This document shows, one piece after another, positions 32,711-39,858 of a stretch of 42,672 bases of DNA (the stretch's first letter is position 1; each line of letters opens with the position of its first letter). A model generated the notes under the pieces. That model was not told where the DNA came from. It saw nothing but the letters and a program-made list of their open reading frames with translations, and did no database searches. The DNA lies in the NCBI GenBank assembly GCA_938041945.1, contig CALISC010000073.1:1-42672 (forward strand), given 5' to 3'. The DNA is from an uncultured Acholeplasmataceae bacterium (GTDB taxonomy: Bacteria > Bacillota_I > Bacilli_A > Acholeplasmatales > Acholeplasmataceae). Made by a program: the position numbers and the translations under genes.

Positions 32711-33310
32711 TTAACGGTTGTAGAACTCAACGATAAGTTGTTCGTTAATTTCTTGCAATACTTCTTTTCTTTCAGGGAAACGCACAAAAGTCGCAACTTT
32801 TTTGTTTTCATCTAGTTCAATAAATTCAAAACTTCTGAATTTAGCCTCTAGACTTTCTTTAACAACTAGTAAATCTTTTGAACGTTCTTTTAAAGAAATA
32901 ACTTGGCCTGGTTTTAGGCGCATTGACGGGATATCTGCTTTTTTGCCATCAACTAAAATGTGACCGTGGTTAACAAGTTGTCTGGCTTGTTGACGAGTTC
33001 TGGCAAGACCTGCGCGGTAAACTAAGTTATCTAGTCTAGATTCAAGTAATTTGATGAAGTTTTCACCTAAGTTACCTGCAAGTTTTTTAGCCTCGTGGAA
33101 AGTTTTGACAAATTGTTTTTCAGATACACCGTATGTAAATCTAACTTTTTGTTTTTCATTTAACTGAGAACCATAGTCAGATACTTTAGCGCGTCTTTTA
33201 CCGTGTTGACCTGGAGCATATGCTCTTTTTTTCAGTTCTTTGGCAGTTTCTGAAACTGAATAGCCTAAACGACGAGATTTTTTCCAAGTTGATCCTAAGA
33301 AACGAGACAT
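32711..33310 (-). CDS. rpsD: 30S ribosomal protein S4
   Basis: Primary 16S rRNA-binding protein of the small subunit, 199 aa, the usual length. The N-terminal GSTWKKSRRLGYS and YAPGQHGKRRAKVSDYGSQL and the S4 RNA-binding domain (RLDNLVYRAGLARTRQQARQ) are unmistakable. GGAGG precedes the ATG. As in Bacillus, rpsD is a stand-alone gene. In Bacillus, S4 represses its own translation by binding the leader; the 145-base leader here could do the same. Confidence 0.97.
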   Translation of the reverse strand: MSRFLGSTWKKSRRLGYSVSETAKELKKRAYAPGQHGKRRAKVSDYGSQLNEKQKVRFTYGVSEKQFVKTFHEAKKLAGNLGENFIKLLESRLDNLVYRAGLARTRQQARQLVNHGHILVDGKKADIPSMRLKPGQVISLKERSKDLLVVKESLEAKFRSFEFIELDENKKVATFVRFPERKEVLQEINEQLIVEFYNR

Positions 33311-33462
33311 ATATTTTTACCTCCTTATAGAATAAGTCAGCAAAACGCTTTTATTTAACCTTATAATCTTTAAATTGCCTCATTTGTAAAGCAATAAACA
33401 AACTACTACATTCTAAGTTAAAGATATTTAAAGCAAATAAGCGCGTGCTTTAACAGTTAGTT

Positions 33463-33491
33463 AGTATACAACAGTTTAGCCGTTTTGGCAA
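33463..33491 (-). promoter_or_regulatory. rpsD promoter and long leader
   Basis: Minus-strand TTGCCA (33486-33491), 17-bp spacer, TATACT (33463-33468). The resulting leader (33311 to about 33456) contains complementary segments TTAAAGC/GCTTTAA and ATCTTTAA/TTAAAGAT that could form alternative stems, as expected for S4 autoregulation. The rest of 33492-33640 holds no gene; it contains ggctctttaacttttt (33519-33535) and CCCCCTAAAAA (about 33573), both echoed at 35386-35406. Confidence 0.65.
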
Positions 33492-33640
33492 ATATCGTAA
33501 ACTTCTTAATTTATTTTGGCTCTTTAACTTTTTAATAAATAAAATATTTATGGTGTGTCTGATTAGCACATGCCCCCTAAAAAGTTTATAGAACCCATTT
33601 ATTTTAAGTTATCAGGAAAAACTACGTGGTCTAATTTATA

Positions 33641-34822
33641 CTATAGAGTTTCCATTTTTAAAAAGTCTTTTAGTCTGATGTGTCTGGTTGTAGAAGTTGA
33701 AAAATCTAGTGTGTCGTTTGTAATTAAAATTTTTTGCAAAGTGTTATCAATACTATTGAAAACACCCATTTCTCTTTCATAAGCCTTTTTGTCTACAACT
33801 GAATATGCAACTTGGATTAAATATTTTTTGTTATGGCCGGTTGCTATGAAGTCGATTTCTTTATTGCCAGCTTTATATACTTTCAACTCATAGCCCATAT
33901 AGAGCAATTCATTGTAGACAATATTTTCTAAATTATGGTCTAAATCAAAACGGTTGTCATCAACTCTTAGAGAATTAAAACAAACATCCGAATTATAAAG
34001 CTTATTGTAGTACTTCAAACTTTGCTTAGTTTTGGTTGAGTGTTGTGGAATTTCGTCAATAATATATGCGTTTTTTAAGTATTCCATAAATTTAATAACT
34101 GTATTTGTTGAAAGTTCAGGAAAATCAGGCTGCATAATTTTGTGTACTGACCTCGCTGAAAAAATTCTTGAGTTGTTACTCAAAATAAAGTTAACTATTT
34201 TTTTAAAAATAACTGTTTTTCTGATTTTATATCTTTTAATTAAGTCGTTAATAACTATAGTATTTTCCAATTCAGAAAGGTAGTTTCTTAAACTTAATTC
34301 GCTTTGGTATTGAAAGCGTGCGGGGAACCCACCCCAAATTAAATAATTGTCAATATCTAGTTTGAAGTTTTGAGTTTCTGCTAATTTTGCAATTTCTTTA
34401 AAAACAAACGGTCTAATTCTAAATGAAACAAACCTACCACTTAAAAGTGTAATAAACTCGCTAGATAGAAGGTTTGAGTTAGAACCTGTCACAAAAACTG
34501 AGCAGTTTTCTAATCTTAAGTCTTTAACTGCCACTTGCCAATTTTCAATTTCTTGAATTTCATCAAAAAAACAATAACATTTACCGGGTTTTTTAGTGTG
34601 CATAACATAATCAACAAGTTCATGGGCTGTACTTGCTTTGGTAAAATCGGTTGTTTTTTCAAAGTTTAGAAAAATTATGTTATCTGTTTTTTTACCAATT
34701 TCTTCGGCGATACTATTGAGAATTACTGATTTTCCGCATCTTCTTATGCCAGTTATTACCTTTATTAAATCACTTTCATAAAACTCACGTATTAAGTTTA
34801 AGTATTTATCTCTTATAACCAT
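33641..34822 (-). CDS. AAA ATPase with C-terminal DUF4143-like domain (second copy)
   Basis: A 393-aa protein of the AAA_14/DUF4143 superfamily, clearly divergent from the 292-1512 gene. Walker A is GIRRCGKS (25-32), Walker B YCFFDEIQEI (about 95-104), and FVTGSNSN is the sensor segment. The C-terminal domain has KEIDFIAT ... YLIQVAYS, where the usual E-x-K is replaced by Q-V-A, so nuclease activity is doubtful. AGAGG precedes the ATG. A weak promoter (TTGCTT, 17 bp, TAAGAT) lies at about 34851-34879 on the minus strand. Function unknown; it is isolated and flanked by gene-poor DNA, which suggests acquisition. Confidence 0.87.
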   Translation of the reverse strand: MVIRDKYLNLIREFYESDLIKVITGIRRCGKSVILNSIAEEIGKKTDNIIFLNFEKTTDFTKASTAHELVDYVMHTKKPGKCYCFFDEIQEIENWQVAVKDLRLENCSVFVTGSNSNLLSSEFITLLSGRFVSFRIRPFVFKEIAKLAETQNFKLDIDNYLIWGGFPARFQYQSELSLRNYLSELENTIVINDLIKRYKIRKTVIFKKIVNFILSNNSRIFSARSVHKIMQPDFPELSTNTVIKFMEYLKNAYIIDEIPQHSTKTKQSLKYYNKLYNSDVCFNSLRVDDNRFDLDHNLENIVYNELLYMGYELKVYKAGNKEIDFIATGHNKKYLIQVAYSVVDKKAYEREMGVFNSIDNTLQKILITNDTLDFSTSTTRHIRLKDFLKMETL

Positions 34823-35058
34823 TTAAAACCTCTTTTTAGTCCAAATGTATCTTAGCATTAAAGAGGCTTTAAAGCAAATATTGTATAATATTACTGAACA
34901 CTTTTTATATTTTATGTATTTTTGCATAATACTATTGAACAATTTCTTTTTCAATAAACCCGATAAACCGCGGTGTACCCTGTTTCTGGGGCGTAAAAAT
35001 GAAACTAACACCGAAAGAATATTTATTTAACGGTAGCGAATTGTTTCACTATAATCAA

Positions 35059-35105
35059 GTTAACACTGAATATTTTTAAAAAAATTAAAAATATTCAGTG
35101 TTAAC
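35059..35105. repeat. 21-bp perfect inverted repeat with 5-base loop
   Basis: The arms 35059-35079 and 35085-35105 are exact reverse complements beginning GTTAACACTGAATATT; the loop is AAAAA. No T-run follows, so it is not a normal terminator. It could be a cruciform, an RNA end, or the fold-back of a vanished mobile element. Confidence 0.85.
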
Positions 35106-35161
35106 TGTTATTTAACTAATAAAATCAAACTAAAGTTTTAATATTTTATAGCACAAACACA

Positions 35162-35186
35162 AATGTCAGTTTTTCTGGCATTTTTC
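35162..35186 (+). terminator. Orphan terminator-like hairpin
   Basis: Stem AATGTCAG/CTGGCATT (one G-T pair), loop of five T, then a T-run. No plus-strand gene is visible just upstream, so it may end an unseen short RNA or be a relic. Confidence 0.5.
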
Positions 35187-35419
35187 TATAAATTTGCATA
35201 ATTTTGGATATGTCAACTTAGAGTGTAATGTTAGAGCAAGTCAAAGAATAAGAAAGCGATAAATTTTCAAAGGTGTTAAAAAATTCTAAATTTTTGAGCA
35301 AAATGTTTATAAAAAACAAAATGCTATAGAAATGTAAATTCATTTAAGGTCCAAAAGCGTATATGAGCAAAAACGCTGTGTGCTCCCCCTAAAAAAGTTA
35401 AAGAGCCTTTTTTATCAAC

Positions 35420-35511
35420 TATTAGGCAATTCGGCGCTATTTTATTAGGCAATTCGGCGCTATTCTATTAGGCAGTTTGGCTCACTTCTACTTGGCAAAA
35501 TGACTATGCTT
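35420..35511. repeat. Tandem 23-bp repeat array A (four units)
   Basis: Units at 35420-35442, 35443-35465, 35466-35488 and 35489-35511, each of exactly 23 bp. The first two differ at one base; the last two drift. The core is TTAGGCAATTCGGC to TTGGCAA. The array lies about 105 bases past the stop of the ATPase gene at 35617 and has the same orientation as array B on the far side of that gene. Confidence 0.85.
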
Positions 35512-35616
35512 GAGTTGTCTAAAAGCAGTTGAGCAAGAATGTTGTATTTACTGTATTTAGTTAGTACACCTTAATTTTAGGTAAGTACTTTTCTTTTTTC
35601 TGAAAATGCTGTGCTA

Positions 35617-36891
35617 TCAGTCTTTAAGACAACCAAGCGGACACACTATTACACCGTCTTGGCGGGTGTAGGCTAAATTAGTTGTAGTGATTACCATTAA
35701 GAAACTAGGTTGTTTATTGTCAGGAAGTAGTGATTTTAATTTAAGTAAACTTTTAGCCGCATCGTCAATTCCCACGGCACTGCCAAGTTTAACTTCAACA
35801 AGACCAAACTTACCGTTGCCAAGGCGCACAACTGCATCGCATTCAAGACCACTTTTATCGCGGTAGTGATATATTGTCCCGTCTAGGTTATCTACATATA
35901 CCTTTAAATCACGAACTACTAAATCTTCAAACATCAATCCGTAGGTATTAAGGTCGTTTATCAAATCATTCGGACCGATATTCAAGGCTTTAGCAGCAAT
36001 TGAGGGACAAATAAAATGTCTTGTTGGCGATGTTCTAATCGCTGTTTTACTTCTGATGTTTGGATTCCAAGCAGTGATATCTTCAATTATGAAGTTTTCT
36101 CTAAAAATCTCTAAGTAATCAACAACTGTATTGTCAGAAATTGTAGTTTCTCCATCTGATTTTACGTCATCAATAAGGGTTTGTATTGAACACTCGCTAG
36201 AAATATTTCTGGCGTAAGCAATTAAAGTTTTAATTAGTTTTTCCTTATTTCTAACTATGTCTGTACCTTTTAATAAATCATGTTCAATAACTTGAGTAAA
36301 GTAGTTTCCAGCGATTTTTAGTGCTTTTTCTTTTGGTAGTCCAACTGTCATTGGCCAACCACCGCGACAAATTAAAAAACTATATTCCAATAAACCTAAT
36401 TTTGATTCTTCACCCATAGGTTGAAAACCGTTAAACAATTCAGTTAAACTAACAGAACCAGTACTGTCTTTTGATTCAAATAGAGACATCGGACGCATAT
36501 ATACAGTAGTAATTCTGCCAACCCCAGAATGCATGATTTGTGATTTTATTGATTTTGACAAAGGTGATGAAGAACCTGTTAATATAAACTGACCAAACTT
36601 TCTTCTTTGGTCTACTTGAAATCTAACTGCATCCCAAATGAATGGAATTTCTTGCCATTCATCTATTAGTAAAGGCGGTTCTTTTGCTAAGAAAATTTTT
36701 GCAGAAGTTTTGGCAAGTTCTATATTTTGTTCTTTTTTGTCTGTATCTTGCATAAAAATCGCACTTTTTGCAAATCTTAAGGCGGTTGTAGATTTTCCGC
36801 ACCATTTCGGTCCTTTAATTAAGACAGCACCACAAGTATCAAGGGTATCTTTTAGTTTATCTTCTATGATTCGGTTTAGGTATTCAGACAT
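35617..36891 (-). CDS. AAA ATPase with DUF4143 domain, flanked by 23-bp repeats (third copy)
   Basis: A 424-aa AAA_14/DUF4143 protein, a third divergent member. Walker A is GPKWCGKS (27-34), Walker B LLIDEWQEIP (about 73-82), and ILTGSSSPLS is the sensor segment. The C-terminal domain keeps the PD-(D/E)xK-like residues: LECDAVV ... GLVEVKLG. A clear AAGGAG lies before the ATG. The promoter abuts an array of 23-bp repeats, and a second array lies past the stop. Family biology is not established; the repeats suggest that the protein or a partner reads them. An insertion sequence sits directly upstream. Confidence 0.88.
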   Translation of the reverse strand: MSEYLNRIIEDKLKDTLDTCGAVLIKGPKWCGKSTTALRFAKSAIFMQDTDKKEQNIELAKTSAKIFLAKEPPLLIDEWQEIPFIWDAVRFQVDQRRKFGQFILTGSSSPLSKSIKSQIMHSGVGRITTVYMRPMSLFESKDSTGSVSLTELFNGFQPMGEESKLGLLEYSFLICRGGWPMTVGLPKEKALKIAGNYFTQVIEHDLLKGTDIVRNKEKLIKTLIAYARNISSECSIQTLIDDVKSDGETTISDNTVVDYLEIFRENFIIEDITAWNPNIRSKTAIRTSPTRHFICPSIAAKALNIGPNDLINDLNTYGLMFEDLVVRDLKVYVDNLDGTIYHYRDKSGLECDAVVRLGNGKFGLVEVKLGSAVGIDDAAKSLLKLKSLLPDNKQPSFLMVITTTNLAYTRQDGVIVCPLGCLKD

Positions 36892-36908
36892 ATTTACTCC
36901 TTACCTAC

Positions 36909-36937
36909 ATTGTATAGTTAATTGCTTTTATAATCAA
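36909..36937 (-). promoter_or_regulatory. Promoter of the 35617-36891 ATPase gene
   Basis: Minus-strand TTGATT (36932-36937), 17-bp spacer, TACAAT (36909-36914). The first 23-bp repeat begins one base further upstream, so the array is placed to act as an operator or activator site. Confidence 0.65.
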
Positions 36938-36938
36938 C

Positions 36939-37024
36939 TACTTGGCAATTTGGCAATCTTCTACTTGGCAATTTGGCACTCTTCTACTTGGCAATTTGGC
37001 TATATTTCACTTTATAATTTGGCG
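36939..37024. repeat. Tandem 23-bp repeat array B (three full units and a remnant)
   Basis: Units at 36939-36961, 36962-36984 and 36985-37008 (24 bp) share TACTTGGCAATTTGGC; a degenerate fourth (37009-37024) ends ATTTGGCG exactly where the insertion sequence begins. Each unit holds two direct GGCA/GGC boxes seven bases apart. The period of about two helical turns puts all units on one DNA face. Confidence 0.87.
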
Positions 37025-37105
37025 CCCGACTTTTACACTTGAAGAATTTTATCTAATCAAAAAAGTGTTGTGTTAAAACATTAAAAATTAAATCTTTTCT
37101 GAATT

Positions 37106-37130
37106 AAGTGCCTAACAAGGCACTTTTTTA
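37106..37130 (+). terminator. Inbound terminator at IS left end
   Basis: Stem AAGTGCCT/AGGCACTT (37106-37113, 37118-37125), loop AACA, followed by a T-run. It would stop transcripts entering the element toward the transposase, a common IS safeguard. Confidence 0.8.
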
Positions 37131-37181
37131 TTTGAAAAAAACAAAAATCTTTTACACTTTTTTGCCCGATATCTTATTATT

Positions 37182-37209
37182 TTGTTGTTGTGATGTGTTA
37201 TGTTATAAT
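37182..37209 (+). promoter_or_regulatory. Transposase promoter
   Basis: TTGTTG (37182-37187), 16-bp spacer, consensus TATAAT (37204-37209), 15 bases before the transposase start. Confidence 0.55.
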
Positions 37210-37224
37210 ATTTAAGAGGGTTTT

Positions 37225-38985
37225 ATGATAAGAAAACAACAAATAATTAAAAAAACTGGAGAAGTTAGAACATACGTGAGTGTCCTTGAAGGATACAGAC
37301 CAGGTGATGGAACTGGCGTAAAACAAAGAACAGTTAGAAATTTTGGCTGTCTTGAAGACCAGCCAGATCAAGAAAAATTCTTAAAAGAAGTTGAGGAATT
37401 TCAAACTGCCTACTTTAAAAGTAAAGAAAAACTAAATATTGTTTTAGACCAAATTGGTGAAAAAGGCACGCAAGTTTATTACAACTACGGACATTTATAT
37501 TTAGACGCAGTTTATAAATTTTTAGAGTTAGATAAGTTTTTCAAACAAATCAAAACTAAAGCAACTTATGATGTTGAAAAAATATTTAAATTTCTGTTGT
37601 TTAACAGAATTTTAAATCCAGACTCAAAAAGAGCAACCTTTCAACTTAGTGAAAACTTTTACGGTTTTAATTGCGATTTTGAGTTACATCAAATCTATCG
37701 TTCGCTTGATTTGATTTACGAAAATATGGAGCAAATGCAAGTACACATCAACGAAGTTATCAAACAAAAAATTGGTAGAGAAACTTCGTTTGCATATTAT
37801 GATGTTACTAACTATTTTTCTGAAATTGATTTTCCCAAATCAGACGAAGACTTAAGACAAAGGGGTGTTTCAAAAGAGCATAGAGTTGACCCAATTGTTC
37901 AATTAGGTTTGTTCATGGACAACAACAATTTACCTATTTCTATGACTTTATTTAAAGGCAACACTTCAGATTCACTGACACTACAACCTTCCATGCAGAA
38001 AATTAAAGACAACTATGGACTAAATCGTCTTATAGTTGTTGCAGATAAAGGGATGAATTCCACAAGAAATCTCGTTACAATCGCAAAAAACAATGACGGT
38101 TATGTAGTTTCACAAATTTTAAAAGGGCTCAGAGATAAGAGATATATTGATAGGTTGAGTGAAGAAAGCGAGTTTATTTACAATCAAAATAGGACCTATA
38201 AATACAGATTATTTGAAGAAGATTATCCTTTGAAAACTGAAGATGGGAATACTATTGAGCATAAGAGAAAGGTATTGATTTATTGGAAAAAATCAATAGC
38301 TGACCGTGAGGCAAAAAAACGGGAAATTAAGATTAAAAATGCAGAAAAGGCTATTTTAAATGGAACTTATGAAATGACACACGCTGCTCAAAAATACATC
38401 ACAATTAACCACATAATTAAAGAAACTGGAGAGGTTACAACTGGAATTGAACACTATATTGATCAAAAGAAAATCCAAGCAGAACAAAAATATGATGGTT
38501 ATTTTTGCATAGTAACTTCTGAAAGAAATTACTCGCAAAGAGAAATCCATGATGTTTATTCCGGACTTGGAAAAATTGAAGAATCGTTTAGACTTACAAA
38601 AACTTCGCTTGAAGCAAGACCAATGTATGTCTCTACAAATAACCATATTCAGGCACATTTTCAGATTTGTTTTGTTGCACTTTTGATGTTGAGACTGCTT
38701 GAATTAAAGTTGAAAACAGAACAAAACATCTCTGTTGAAAGAGTAGTTAAAGCACTAAATTCGTTTAATGTTGAATTGCTTCGTGGCGGAATTCTTCATT
38801 TTATTACTCCAAAAGGCAGTCTAGAATATGAAGACACAGGAATGAAATTAACAGAAAATACCGAAAATATTGAAGATATGAAAATAATTGAAAAAATATT
38901 TAATCAAGAAAATAAATTTATTAACATCAAACAGGAAGACTTTAAGAAATTAATTAAAGAAATATCTTTTAACATAACAAAATAA
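37225..38985 (+). CDS. IS1634-family DDE transposase
   Basis: A 586-aa DDE transposase of the IS4-superfamily, IS1634 type. The catalytic residues appear intact: D193 in AYYDVTNYF, D274 in VVADKGMNS, and E452 in the YxxLGKIEESFRLTK segment, where the signature Y-x(2)-R-x(3)-E is relaxed. LFKGNTSDSLTL and ARPMYVSTNNHIQAHFQICF are further family hallmarks. GAGGG precedes the ATG. The frame is open and full length, so the element may be active. It should cut and paste the DNA between the 17-bp ends. Confidence 0.93.
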   Translation: MIRKQQIIKKTGEVRTYVSVLEGYRPGDGTGVKQRTVRNFGCLEDQPDQEKFLKEVEEFQTAYFKSKEKLNIVLDQIGEKGTQVYYNYGHLYLDAVYKFLELDKFFKQIKTKATYDVEKIFKFLLFNRILNPDSKRATFQLSENFYGFNCDFELHQIYRSLDLIYENMEQMQVHINEVIKQKIGRETSFAYYDVTNYFSEIDFPKSDEDLRQRGVSKEHRVDPIVQLGLFMDNNNLPISMTLFKGNTSDSLTLQPSMQKIKDNYGLNRLIVVADKGMNSTRNLVTIAKNNDGYVVSQILKGLRDKRYIDRLSEESEFIYNQNRTYKYRLFEEDYPLKTEDGNTIEHKRKVLIYWKKSIADREAKKREIKIKNAEKAILNGTYEMTHAAQKYITINHIIKETGEVTTGIEHYIDQKKIQAEQKYDGYFCIVTSERNYSQREIHDVYSGLGKIEESFRLTKTSLEARPMYVSTNNHIQAHFQICFVALLMLRLLELKLKTEQNISVERVVKALNSFNVELLRGGILHFITPKGSLEYEDTGMKLTENTENIEDMKIIEKIFNQENKFINIKQEDFKKLIKEISFNITK

Positions 38986-38996
38986 AAAGCATAAAA

Positions 38997-39034
38997 AAAG
39001 CCAGCAAAGCCCTTATTGAGCCGTTGCTGGCTTT
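38997..39034 (+). terminator. Hairpin after the transposase gene
   Basis: A perfect 11-bp stem AAAGCCAGCAA/TTGCTGGCTTT (38997-39007, 39024-39034) inside the right end of the IS. The T-run is interrupted, so termination may be partial and some transcription could enter the operon at 39145. Confidence 0.75.
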
Positions 39035-39088
39035 ATTTCTTTAAACAAGTGTAAAAGTCGGGTTAAAGAACTTTATTTTTATGATTCT

Positions 39089-39115
39089 AAACTTTTTTAA
39101 GTAAAAAAAGTTTTT
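39089..39115 (+). terminator. Hairpin in the leader of the 39145 operon
   Basis: A perfect 10-bp stem AAACTTTTTT/AAAAAAGTTT with loop AAGTA and a T-run. It lies 30 bases before the operon, so it either blocks read-through from the IS or acts as an attenuator. I find no strong promoter downstream; TATAAAT at 39118 is a weak -10 candidate. Confidence 0.5.
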
Positions 39116-39144
39116 CATATAAATATATTGTTGAGGTAACATTT

Positions 39145-39858
39145 ATGAAAAAACTTTATTTACTAGTTTCATTCATTTTAGTAAGCACACTATTTTTAAG
39201 TGTTTTATATCCAAACAAAGCAAGCGCAAAAACCAATCTATATCCATATGTTCGTTTTTATATGTTAGATAAAACAACGAAATTGCTCGACTTTTATACT
39301 AAAGAACCAAAGAAGCAATTGTCAGATGAAGATAAAAAAGAAAGAGATAGACTTGAAATCGCAAAACAAAAAACTTCATTTAGACATATCAACAAAACAT
39401 ACATTGAATATCTTAATTATGCAAAAAAGGTTTCTTTTGTTTTACAAGTTGTATCTGAGTTTTCAAATCAAGGTTCAACTGGCACAGTACAAGAAATTAC
39501 TACTGAGAGAATTGTTGAAGAAAACGAAAAGTATACTCAAACTGGTTCTTTTAAAATGAGTATGAGCGGTACTATTAGTACACCGACTAAATCACCGCTT
39601 AACGCAAAAGGGGAGGCAGGTGTTGAAAGTAAACTTGAAAATAAACTAGAAAAAAGTAAATATGAAAAAAATAAAGAGACCAGAACTATTAAAATAGAAC
39701 CAGGTTGTAAACTGGTAGTCAGAAAAATGGGCTATGGTTATCTTTTTAATGGATATGCAACTCGCAGTGTTTTTTGGATATACGAAGATTGGGGCGAGTT
39801 TCAATATGTTGAACACACTGGTATCTACATTTCTTATAGAATAGAAAGAGACTACTAG
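39145..39858 (+). CDS. Sec-secreted protein, possibly aerolysin/ETX-like
   Basis: A 237-aa protein with a clear Sec signal peptide (cleavage after ASA at about 28) and no lipobox, so it should be released. The mature part starts with a helical, charged region. A stretch rich in S, T, K and E follows (TQTGSFKMSMSGTISTPT, then LENKLEKSKYEKNKETRT), and then IKIEPGCKLVV and GYLFNGYATRSVFWIY. A Ser/Thr-rich amphipathic hairpin followed by an I-x-I-x-PG strand recalls the pore-forming domain of ETX/MTX2 toxins. This is a resemblance by eye, not a proven match. It is the first gene of a five-gene operon with an ABC transporter. GAGG precedes the ATG. Confidence 0.72.
   Translation: MKKLYLLVSFILVSTLFLSVLYPNKASAKTNLYPYVRFYMLDKTTKLLDFYTKEPKKQLSDEDKKERDRLEIAKQKTSFRHINKTYIEYLNYAKKVSFVLQVVSEFSNQGSTGTVQEITTERIVEENEKYTQTGSFKMSMSGTISTPTKSPLNAKGEAGVESKLENKLEKSKYEKNKETRTIKIEPGCKLVVRKMGYGYLFNGYATRSVFWIYEDWGEFQYVEHTGIYISYRIERDY

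Larger units (their letters stand above)
34823..35616. other. Gene-poor interval between two ATPase genes
   Basis: Nearly 800 bases without a supported gene. From left to right: the promoter of the 33641-34822 gene; a short 26-codon reading frame (34999-35079) with weak support; a 21-bp perfect inverted repeat (35059-35105); a terminator-like hairpin AATGTCAG/CTGGCATT with a T-run (35162-35186, plus strand); a CCCCCTAAAAAA tract at 35386; and four 23-bp tandem repeats (35420-35511). It reads as eroded or mobile DNA. Confidence 0.7.
37025..39062 (+). mobile_element. Complete IS1634-like insertion sequence
   Basis: A 2,038-bp element bounded by perfect 17-bp terminal inverted repeats: CCCGACTTTTACACTTG at 37025-37041 and its reverse complement at 39046-39062. 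It holds one transposase gene. A hairpin near the left end (37106-37125) blocks transcription from outside, and another follows the transposase gene. An 11-base internal copy of the repeat (CTTTTACACTT, 37149-37159) may be a second transposase site. I see no target-site duplication. Confidence 0.88.

Noticed and set aside
34999..35079. 26-codon reading frame MKLTPKEYLFNGSEL..., recalling the start of a glycogen-branching or other sugar enzyme
   Set aside because: No clear SD, very short, and it ends inside the 21-bp fold-back. It may be a gene remnant, but I cannot support a function.
35420..37024. CRISPR array
   Set aside because: The 23-bp units are contiguous with no spacers and the copies drift; there are no cas genes.
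36638..37042. Plus-strand reading frame through the repeat array (YLAIW-type repeats)
   Set aside because: It lies over the well-supported ATPase gene on the other strand, and its repetitive peptide is just the 23-bp repeat translated.
37019..39068. Target-site duplication of the IS
   Set aside because: The bases outside the left end (TTGGCG) and the right end (TTAAAG) do not match.
31381..39110. Shared ttttaagtaaaaaaag upstream of fic and of the 39145 operon as a common regulon
   Set aside because: It is AT-only apart from two bases and, at 39089-39113, is part of a simple hairpin; chance is a sufficient explanation without more sites.
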